From NCBI RefSeq assembly GCF_030407815.1, contig NZ_JASDCS010000011.1:1-64000 (forward strand): 64,000 bases of DNA. The letters are read 5' to 3'. Positions 11,727-18,987 of this stretch are shown in pieces. How positions within the stretch are numbered: position 1 is the stretch's first letter; every line of letters begins with the position of its first letter. The notes below the pieces were generated by a model. The model did no database searches. It was not told where the DNA came from and worked only from the letters and a program-made list of their open reading frames with translations. A program made the position numbers and the translations under genes. The DNA is from Psychrobacter sp. APC 3281. GTDB lineage: Bacteria > Pseudomonadota > Gammaproteobacteria > Pseudomonadales > Moraxellaceae.

Positions 11727-13769
11727 TCAACGCTTTGCTGTCCAGTCGAGCATGGCATCTAACACAGGTCGCGCTGCATAAGGATTTAATGCTTGATCAG
11801 TATTGATTATACCAACGACAACGTAATCTTGTCCTGACAGTCCTTTAACATAACCTGCCATTGAAGTGACGTTATTTAACGTACCAGTTTTTATCCATGC
11901 ACGGCCAGTGGCTGTTGATTCAGGCAAGCGATCGCTATGAGCGGCAATAGTACCACTAACCCCAGCGACACCTAACGAGTCGACATAGGCTTCAAAATTG
12001 GGTCGACTATAAGCATAAGTCAGTAGCTCGCTTAGGTTGGCGGCGGTGATTGTACACTCACGGCAAAGTCCTGAGCCATTGGTCAAATGAGGCGGCGGCG
12101 TACTGAGATTGGTTTGCCACCATTGATTGATGGTTTGTAAGGCTGCAGGGTAATCTGTCGTAGCAGGTTTACCAAACTGATATAAGCTATCCGCCTTTTT
12201 ACCATTAGATTTATCAGCCGCTACTTTATTATCCATCTCATTACTAGCTTTGACTTCATGACTGCTTGGACTAGTCGCAGTTATGCTAGCAGGTATTGTT
12301 TGAGTCAGCCTTTCTTTATCATAAGCGCCTATAGATAGCGCCACTTGCTCAGCCATGACATTGTTTGAGAAGTGGTTAATGTCATGAATCTGCTCGGTTA
12401 AATTCAACGACGGATAGCTGACCATAGGTAGAGGCGACATCGCGATAGCCGTAAGCCCGTACGCTCGTTTCGTCGTCTTGGTAATCTCGTAAAGGGTTTC
12501 TTGTGAGATTACCTGTCCACTCAAAGTATTCCCTAATGCTTGCCATTTGGCAGCGATAACGTGTGCGGCAAACTCTTTGGCATTGGGATATGCTACGTAA
12601 AAGACATGCTCACCGCAGCTCTCTGGGAGACTGGCATTTAACACAAGCTGCGTGTTTTGCCACTGCGGCGCTAGGCTATAGCTTGCCTGCCCACAACTGG
12701 CTGCACGAGTATGGATTTTAGCAGGTAGCTGATAGTCTGCTAACCGCGGCTTATAGGTCACACTTGCTTGGCCATTATCTTGAGGGTAAGTTTTGATTCC
12801 AATGGTGCTAAAGTTAACCAAAAACCCATCTGGGCTGGCATTATAGGGACGTAGCGGTGAGTTATCAAAGGCGGCAGGATCTTTACTAACATTGTTAAAA
12901 ACAGCGCTGTCGATGATGATATCACCATCGATATGACGAATACCGGATGCTTGCACTTTATACAGCAACTGTTTTAAGCGCTCGTGGGTCATTTTTGGGT
13001 CGCCACTACCTTGAATGATCAAGTCACCATGTAGACGGTTGCCGATGATAAGGCCAGTATGATAAACCCGTGTATGCCACACAAAATCTGCCCCTAAAGT
13101 GTCCAAAGCGATAAAGCTAGGCACGAGTTTCATGGTGCTGGCAGGCGTACGAGGGATGTCAGACTGGTGATCTAGCAAAGGCGAAAATGAAATCTTTATA
13201 GAGGTTTTATTGTTGCTCGCGGTATCTTGTACTTTGGCATTCTGATCAAGCGTATGCTGAGGTTCGTCAGGAATAACCGTTGGAATGCTCTCTACGCTCT
13301 GATAAGTATAAGGGTCGTCGGTATAAGCATGTATTTTTTGCTCGTGCTTCTCAATAGTGCGCTGCTCTATGGTAACTAACGCGCTCTGATGGCTCGGGTA
13401 GCTGCTAATTGTATCCGTAGAGGTGCCTGTAGTTGGGTGCTCAGATACTATAGTAGATGCAGATTGGCTGTCAGGTTCATCACTATCAATGACTTGAATA
13501 GGAGTAGGCAGACGACTGGCAGCCTTATCACCCACAGGGGTAATAACGATGCTGATATCCGCTTCTGTTAGATCGGCACGCGCCAAGGCTTTTTGAATGG
13601 CTGCGGGCAATGCTGCTTGTGCATGTATCGGCGCGACCACAATTGCTGCCAATAACGCTAACCTAGATAGACGTTTATTAGGTTGGTTCAGTGGTCGCAA
13701 ATGACGACAAAGCGTGGTGGTTTTGGTTGCAGCAGTAGAGTAATGACGGCGTTTAGAAGGGTATCGCAT
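11727..13769 (-). CDS. dacB: D-alanyl-D-alanine carboxypeptidase/endopeptidase (PBP4), enlarged
   Basis: A 680-residue class C penicillin-binding protein of the periplasm that trims or cleaves peptidoglycan cross-links. Basic residues up to about 36 are followed by a hydrophobic signal core ending in AQA. The SxxK nucleophile is in PASTMKLV near residue 213 of the longer frame, SxN is in HFSNNVMAE, and the KTGT box is in RAWIKTGTL near the C-terminus. The SxxK Ser normally lies 60-80 residues in; here a Ser/Thr/Asp-rich stretch of about 115 residues sits between the ISIVITP strand and SPLLDHQSD. A second short insert (rich in Ser, Lys and Asn) lies before the last third. I chose the second ATG (13769), since GAAAG is placed correctly for it and abuts the first. 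Confidence 0.9.
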   Translation of the reverse strand: MRYPSKRRHYSTAATKTTTLCRHLRPLNQPNKRLSRLALLAAIVVAPIHAQAALPAAIQKALARADLTEADISIVITPVGDKAASRLPTPIQVIDSDEPDSQSASTIVSEHPTTGTSTDTISSYPSHQSALVTIEQRTIEKHEQKIHAYTDDPYTYQSVESIPTVIPDEPQHTLDQNAKVQDTASNNKTSIKISFSPLLDHQSDIPRTPASTMKLVPSFIALDTLGADFVWHTRVYHTGLIIGNRLHGDLIIQGSGDPKMTHERLKQLLYKVQASGIRHIDGDIIIDSAVFNNVSKDPAAFDNSPLRPYNASPDGFLVNFSTIGIKTYPQDNGQASVTYKPRLADYQLPAKIHTRAASCGQASYSLAPQWQNTQLVLNASLPESCGEHVFYVAYPNAKEFAAHVIAAKWQALGNTLSGQVISQETLYEITKTTKRAYGLTAIAMSPLPMVSYPSLNLTEQIHDINHFSNNVMAEQVALSIGAYDKERLTQTIPASITATSPSSHEVKASNEMDNKVAADKSNGKKADSLYQFGKPATTDYPAALQTINQWWQTNLSTPPPHLTNGSGLCRECTITAANLSELLTYAYSRPNFEAYVDSLGVAGVSGTIAAHSDRLPESTATGRAWIKTGTLNNVTSMAGYVKGLSGQDYVVVGIINTDQALNPYAARPVLDAMLDWTAKR

Positions 13770-13790
13770 GAGCATCTTTCATCAGGTGGC

Positions 13791-13825
13791 AAAAACAGCC
13801 TATGGTAACATGAGTTGCTGTTTTC
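13791..13825 (-). terminator. probable terminator of the exonuclease unit
   Basis: On the minus strand AAAACAGC pairs with GCTGTTTT across a loop of about 16 bases and is followed by a short T-run. It lies between the exonuclease stop and the dacB start. Confidence 0.45.
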
Positions 13826-13920
13826 GCGCACGACGTCAGAAGCACAATTTTAGCAATAACAACGCCCTTATTTAGATAACTAACTCCAACTATAGATTAA
13901 ACTGAGAGCATGGTTTGCTG

Positions 13921-14535
13921 CTAACGAACATGCAAAAAAGCCATCGCCGTCATGACAGCATCGTTATAAGCATCGTGTGCGCCCAGTTCAGGAATGTTGT
14001 AATGGGCTAGGATACGATTCAGATGTTGAGCTTGGCTAGAGAGGCCTTGGGTGTAACCACTGATACGCCGACTGTAAAGGTGCCGCAAATCTATGACTTC
14101 GTTTGGTAGAGATGTTCCCATATAGCGTTTGACCAAAGGATTTAAAAAAGCCATGTCTAGCTGTGTGCAGAATCCAACAATTGGTCGATTACCTATGAAT
14201 GGTAGTAGTAGGGTCAACATGTCATCGTAACTCATGCCATGTTCAACGTCGGCGGTACGCAAGCCATGAATGACAATAGTGTTGCGGTCTGGCATCACAG
14301 GAGGTCTGCAAACCAAATGCATGCCATTACCCGTGTCGATGGTATTGCCATTAATATGTATCGCTGCTACAGACAGCAGGTGATGCTTCTTGGGGTTCAA
14401 TCCTGTCATCTCGCAGTCAATCGCTACCCACTGTTCAGCCGAAGGTGTCGTAAACATTGAGGCCAGCTCTGGACGCTGCAATTGTGTCTTTTGCCAAGCG
14501 CAAGATAACTGCTGTAACCAGCTCATATTAGTCAT
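13921..14535 (-). CDS. DEDDh 3'-5' exonuclease, DNA polymerase III epsilon-like
   Basis: A 204-residue RNase T/DnaQ-fold exonuclease. ExoI is DCEMTGL near residue 39, ExoII lies around GFCTQLDMAFLNPL near 120, and the ExoIII His-Asp is in GAHDAYNDAVMTA near 185-197, giving a complete DEDDh active site. It lies 73 bases downstream of a cNMP-CBS-nucleotidyltransferase gene on the same strand. This pairing is common in proteobacteria, where a DnaQ-like exonuclease accompanies the DUF294 protein. It is too short and wrongly placed to be the replicative epsilon subunit. Confidence 0.85.
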   Translation of the reverse strand: MTNMSWLQQLSCAWQKTQLQRPELASMFTTPSAEQWVAIDCEMTGLNPKKHHLLSVAAIHINGNTIDTGNGMHLVCRPPVMPDRNTIVIHGLRTADVEHGMSYDDMLTLLLPFIGNRPIVGFCTQLDMAFLNPLVKRYMGTSLPNEVIDLRHLYSRRISGYTQGLSSQAQHLNRILAHYNIPELGAHDAYNDAVMTAMAFLHVR

Positions 14536-14608
14536 TCACTCATGTATGTTATTTTTTTATCTATAAAATTTCTGTATTTATGAAGCCTCTGTATTAAGAC
14601 GGCCACAT

Positions 14609-16591
14609 TTATGCGATTTCTAGTTGATAGTGTTGACGCAATTGATTCTTAAAGCTTTTGACTACGGCTAGACACTCTTTTAGCAGGTCACGTTCAAGCG
14701 CAGTCAAAGTCGTTGGATCCACTTGCCGTGCATGCTTATCGTCGGTTGAGAGCGCCACAGATAAGCGCTGCGCCATAAAAAACTCTAATGCTTCAAGCAA
14801 AGTATCGGCGCGCTCTTGGGTCATAGCACTAACCTGTACCAAGGACTTTAAACGCGCCTTGGTACTAGGCACATCGAGCACATTATTTTCTAATGCTAAA
14901 GTGCGGATACCATGGACTAAGGGAAAGATACCGGCTTTTTTTAGGTCAATGTCGGACGATGCTGATTTGCCACCTAGTAAAGGTACAAACTTTTGCCACC
15001 ATTGATTAACATCGCCAAACTGTAGCGCTGCCCGGGCAAACTGCCTGACAAACATAGGGTCTGCCTGGCTATGAGCAAGCTTTAAATGCTGACGTACTTG
15101 AGTAAGCAGTGACTCATCGCCGCAGACGTATTCACCATCTAGTATCGCAGACAAGTAAATACCATGCATTGGGTCGGAGTTACTAAACCATAGGCCAATT
15201 TGCGCAGTGAATTGCTTGAGCGGTTGTCGCCACATAGGATTGGTCATCATGATATTGCCATCACACAGTGGGTAGCCAAGCGTTGCTAAATGGCTATTAA
15301 AAGTATCAGCAAACTGTGCTAAATCAAGGTGTGTATAGCCATCACGAATGATGAGCGCGTTGTCTTGATCGGTACGCATGATTTGCTCACCGCGCCCTTC
15401 TGAACCCATAACGATAAGGCAGGTATTGGCCACCACTTCATCAGGTACGATTAGCTGCCATAGCTTGGTAAATACCTGCGCATTTAGCGTCTGTACCATA
15501 CGACTGATATTGCCGATTTTGACACCATTGTGATGCTGTGCTCGAATATAGCGACCGATCAGCTCAACAGCGGTATCTAGGCTTGATAAGTCCTGTGCCT
15601 GTTCGATTTGAATACTAATGAGCTGTGAATGATGGCCAATGTGAGCGAGCATATCGCTTTGCCCAAGCACACCGACGACATCGCCACTCTTATCAATGAC
15701 TGGCAGTCTATGAATCCGGTAGCGAGTCATGGTCAGTAGCGCATCGCCAATCTCATCAGTGGCTTTGATGGTGCGCAGATTAAAGTTTGCATAGCGCTGG
15801 CAAGGAGTAGTGGCAGGATCTTGTCTGTCACTTACCGCGCGACAAATATCAGTATCGGTCAAAATCCCTAAGAGTAATCCTGTCTCATGTTGCGCTGTTC
15901 GTGAGCCACCTAAATCATCTAGTTGTAAGTCATCCAAACTATCTAAGCCATGTAGCGGTCGGACTAGCACATGTTTTAATCCAGCTTTAGTCATGATACG
16001 GGCCGCTTCGTACAAGCTATCATTGGCATCGACGATATGTACTGGTAATAGATGAACATCTATCACTGGCTGCAGCATAATTTGCTGTACTTCTTGTTGG
16101 TTGGTATAGCTGGCAGGATCTAGCGTTTTATTATGACGTCGTTGGCGCAATGCTTTTAATCGTTCAGGCAGTTTGTCTGATAGCATTTGGCGTACCAAAT
16201 GATTTTGCGCGCTGATTTTATCAATAGCGGTGCCAGCGACTTGGAGCAGTAACGTCTCTTCATTAGCTCGGAATTGATAAGGCTGTATAGGCGTACTTTC
16301 AGGCTCTAGCTGATTATCCTTGGCAAGTGATTCAGGCAGGCGGCGACTATCAAACCAATCATTATTGTTCAGACCGTCAGCGTGATTGCTCCCTACATAG
16401 GACGCGACAAATTCACCATCTAGTGATTGCTCGATCTGCCCTTTGATGACCACATATAGACATTGCAGTTCTTCTGCAGGCAAGCTTTCATTTTTGGCAA
16501 GGTAGCGTATCTGGGTGTTTTTTCTAATGCTTTGACGCTCAGCTAAGCTCAATACATCAAAGGGCGGTTGGCTAAAGTCAAGATGGGGCAT
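14609..16591 (-). CDS. cNMP-binding / CBS / DUF294 nucleotidyltransferase-like signalling protein
   Basis: A 660-residue multidomain cytoplasmic protein. Residues about 10-125 form a cyclic-nucleotide-binding-like domain (LQCLYVVIKGQIEQS). Residues 170-335 hold a CBS pair (ILTDTDICRAVSD and VVGVLGQSDMLAHIG). Residues 360-510 are the DUF294 nucleotidyltransferase-like domain, with GSEGRGEQ and RTDQDNALI near 397-417. Residues 530-655 are the DUF294 C-terminal helical domain. The family resembles the GlnD nucleotidyltransferase core but its reaction is not established. It is co-directional with the exonuclease at 13921. In other genera such pairs lie near acetate or solute symporters; none is adjacent here. 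Confidence 0.85.
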   Translation of the reverse strand: MPHLDFSQPPFDVLSLAERQSIRKNTQIRYLAKNESLPAEELQCLYVVIKGQIEQSLDGEFVASYVGSNHADGLNNNDWFDSRRLPESLAKDNQLEPESTPIQPYQFRANEETLLLQVAGTAIDKISAQNHLVRQMLSDKLPERLKALRQRRHNKTLDPASYTNQQEVQQIMLQPVIDVHLLPVHIVDANDSLYEAARIMTKAGLKHVLVRPLHGLDSLDDLQLDDLGGSRTAQHETGLLLGILTDTDICRAVSDRQDPATTPCQRYANFNLRTIKATDEIGDALLTMTRYRIHRLPVIDKSGDVVGVLGQSDMLAHIGHHSQLISIQIEQAQDLSSLDTAVELIGRYIRAQHHNGVKIGNISRMVQTLNAQVFTKLWQLIVPDEVVANTCLIVMGSEGRGEQIMRTDQDNALIIRDGYTHLDLAQFADTFNSHLATLGYPLCDGNIMMTNPMWRQPLKQFTAQIGLWFSNSDPMHGIYLSAILDGEYVCGDESLLTQVRQHLKLAHSQADPMFVRQFARAALQFGDVNQWWQKFVPLLGGKSASSDIDLKKAGIFPLVHGIRTLALENNVLDVPSTKARLKSLVQVSAMTQERADTLLEALEFFMAQRLSVALSTDDKHARQVDPTTLTALERDLLKECLAVVKSFKNQLRQHYQLEIA

Positions 16592-16649
16592 GGCATCATC
16601 CTTGATGGCATATTTTCGGTAGAGACTTTACTATAGCATTAATAAAACA

Positions 16650-16698
16650 AAAAGCCTCCAATAACCATAATATAAATAGGGTTATTGGAGGCTTTTTA
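16650..16698 (-). terminator. very strong hairpin terminator of dapC
   Basis: Two perfect 18-base arms (AAAAAGCCTCCAATAACC at 16650-16667 and its reverse complement at 16681-16698) flank a 13-base loop. On the minus strand it ends in a T-run. The symmetrical A/T ends make it bidirectional in principle. Confidence 0.93.
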
Positions 16699-16744
16699 AT
16701 ATAGCGATATTTATCCCAGCTACATTAGATTTTTCTAATTAGCT

Positions 16745-17974
16745 TTAAGCACCTAATAATTTTCGGATACGACTGATTGCTTCTCGGCTCTCATCGACGC
16801 TCGCGACCAGAGCGATACGCACATAACCTTGTCCAGGATTATGACCATCAACTTCACGTGACAAATAACGTCCTGCCAATGCATGAATATTGGCTTGCTC
16901 ATACAGCGCTTTGACAAAAATTTCATCATCACCGCCGAACTGCTCAGGTACTTTGACCCAGAAGTAAAATCCAGCATCAGGCATGCGTAACTCTAGCAAT
17001 TCCCCAAGCTCAGACATCCATAGGGCAAACTTCTCTTGGTATAGCGCTCGATTATGAGCGACGTGTTTTTCGTCTTGCCACGCAGCGATAGAGGCCAGCT
17101 GATGAGGTATCGGCATCGCACAACCTTGGTAAGTACGATATTGCAAATAAGCCTGCAAAATTTTGGCATCACCAGCCACAAATCCAGAGCGCAAACCCGG
17201 TAAGTTTGAACGTTTGGATAGAGAGTGGAACACGATACAGTTTTTGAAATCACGGCGACCGAGAGCAGCACAAGCTTGGAGCAATCCAATCGGTGCTGTA
17301 TCAAAATACAGCTCGCTATAACACTCGTCACTGGCAATAATAAAACCGTACTGATCTGATAGACGAATGAGGTATTCCCAATCATCCATTGTCATGACTG
17401 AGCCTGTTGGATTGTTTGGACTACAAACAAACAATAGCTGCGTACGAGTCCAAACGTCTTTTGGTACCGCGCGATAGTCACCTTTGTAGTCATTATCTGA
17501 TGTACAAGGGACAAAGTAAGGTGTTGCCTGTGCCAGTATCGCCGCACCTTCATATATCTGATAAAACGGGTTGGGCATGACAACCGTAGGCGATGTGTTA
17601 GACGCTGGAGCATTGCTCTCTGTGTCAGCTACATCATGATCAACGACCGCTTGTACAAAACTAAAAATCGCTTCTCGTGTGCCCATCACGGGTAATACTT
17701 GAGTATTGGCATCGACATGATTTAGAAAAAACCGCTTCTCTAACCAGTGGGCGATGGTTTGACGTAGCTCAAACATACCGTTTGTAGTTGGATAACGACT
17801 TATTTTGTCCAAGTTTTCGCGTAGGACGTCCAGCACAAATGCAGGTGGCTCGTGTTTTGGCTCACCAATACCGAGCTTTATTTCACTGTAACCGTTGGCA
17901 GGCTTGCTATCGCCAAGCAAGGTTGCCATCTTTGCAAATGGATAAGGATGTAGATGCTTTAAGTTGTGATTCAT
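16745..17974 (-). CDS. dapC: succinyldiaminopimelate transaminase
   Basis: A 409-residue fold-type I aminotransferase that makes N-succinyl-LL-diaminopimelate in lysine and peptidoglycan synthesis. It starts MNHNLKHLHPYPFAKM. The PLP Lys is in SLSKRSNLPGLRSG near residues 240-254, a signature of DapC rather than generic aspartate aminotransferases. NNPTG (residue ~175), and an aromatic-rich DECYSELYF near 210, bind PLP. The longer frame starts with TTG at 17998 and adds eight residues; the ATG at 17974 matches the family start. The ribosome site is weak for either. It ends at a strong terminator. Confidence 0.92.
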   Translation of the reverse strand: MNHNLKHLHPYPFAKMATLLGDSKPANGYSEIKLGIGEPKHEPPAFVLDVLRENLDKISRYPTTNGMFELRQTIAHWLEKRFFLNHVDANTQVLPVMGTREAIFSFVQAVVDHDVADTESNAPASNTSPTVVMPNPFYQIYEGAAILAQATPYFVPCTSDNDYKGDYRAVPKDVWTRTQLLFVCSPNNPTGSVMTMDDWEYLIRLSDQYGFIIASDECYSELYFDTAPIGLLQACAALGRRDFKNCIVFHSLSKRSNLPGLRSGFVAGDAKILQAYLQYRTYQGCAMPIPHQLASIAAWQDEKHVAHNRALYQEKFALWMSELGELLELRMPDAGFYFWVKVPEQFGGDDEIFVKALYEQANIHALAGRYLSREVDGHNPGQGYVRIALVASVDESREAISRIRKLLGA

Positions 17975-18234
17975 AAGTGTGATAACTATAATAGACAATT
18001 AATAATAAAGTTATAAAGAAAATTTACATTAGAGCAGTGTAGCACTTCTCTAATTTTTTGTCCTTTTCTTCTTATATCGTGAGTAGGCATTTACCAAGCG
18101 TAAGCTATTCATCATATGACTACCAAATAGGTAGTCGCTCAAAAGTCTTTTGAACATTTCATAATTTATAACCTATAACAATATAGAAAATGACTATTCA
18201 CAAAAGTGGTAGATCGTTTTAAGGATAGTTTGAT

Positions 18235-18906
18235 ATGTCTAGTGTGCTAAATAATGATGATCTCATCGCTAAAGATATCAATAATGAAAAACTTGATAAC
18301 AGTTTGCAGCGCTCGAACCTGTATAAGCTGCTCAAAGAGCGTGAACAGAGCTGGTGGCAAGCGCGCCAGCAACTGATCGAACGTCAAGAAAAGAAAATGT
18401 TTTGGTATGGTGAAAACAGCCTAATTATGTGGCTGTTGTGGCAATTGGTCGGCTACGTGGTAGTGGCCATGGCCTTGATGCTGCTCAATAATATATTTGG
18501 CATCTCATTACCGCTATGGCAATACGTCTCTTTGTTTGTGATGCAGACTATATTTTTTGTCAGTACACTTGCTGCTAAAGGCCAGTTGGCAAATAAACTA
18601 CAGCGCAAGATAGACAACGATGAGCTGATGGGCGAAGAAGCGCTCAATGAGATGATTATTTTGGCAGAGGATAGTCTGTATCCTGATGTACATGCCAAGT
18701 CGCCTATTTCTTTAGAAGCGTTAGACGATTATCTAGATGGACAGTTTCACCTAGCAAGCCTGCAATGTTTGCTACAAAAAGAAGTCGATGCTGGACGATT
18801 AATCATGGAGCAGCAGCCACCTGAAGTAGGTGTTTTGCCGCCAGAGCTTGCTGATGATGAACTGAACGAACATGCCAGCGAGATAACTTATAGAAGTACG
18901 CTATAA
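18235..18906 (+). CDS. membrane protein of unknown function with two helices
   Basis: A 223-residue protein with an AAGGATA ribosome site. Residues 1-55 are charged and helical (LYKLLKEREQSWWQARQQL), two hydrophobic helices lie at about 65-83 and 94-113, and the C-terminal 110 residues are acidic and soluble. The orientation is likely N-in, C-in. I recognise no family. It is convergent with glnD. Its last codons form the left arm of an 11-base perfect hairpin with the stop codon in the loop. Confidence 0.7.
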   Translation: MSSVLNNDDLIAKDINNEKLDNSLQRSNLYKLLKEREQSWWQARQQLIERQEKKMFWYGENSLIMWLLWQLVGYVVVAMALMLLNNIFGISLPLWQYVSLFVMQTIFFVSTLAAKGQLANKLQRKIDNDELMGEEALNEMIILAEDSLYPDVHAKSPISLEALDDYLDGQFHLASLQCLLQKEVDAGRLIMEQQPPEVGVLPPELADDELNEHASEITYRSTL

Positions 18907-18919
18907 AACGTACTTCTAT
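18890..18919 (+). repeat. perfect 11-base inverted repeat spanning the stop codon
   Basis: ATAGAAGTACG at 18890-18900 and its exact reverse complement at 18909-18919 flank an eight-base loop containing the TAA stop. No T-run follows on the + strand, so it is not a standard terminator; it may be an mRNA 3'-end stabiliser between convergent genes. Confidence 0.8.
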
Positions 18920-18987
18920 GATGACTATCAGACTACTTTTGCTAGTTAATATTCAAAATAATGGCTAATCAAAACTATCTAGCCGTA

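Noticed and set aside
11710-11737. Hairpin overlapping the dacB stop as a terminator
   Set aside because: AAAGCGTT and AACGCTTT pair, but no T-run follows and the next gene continues on the same strand.
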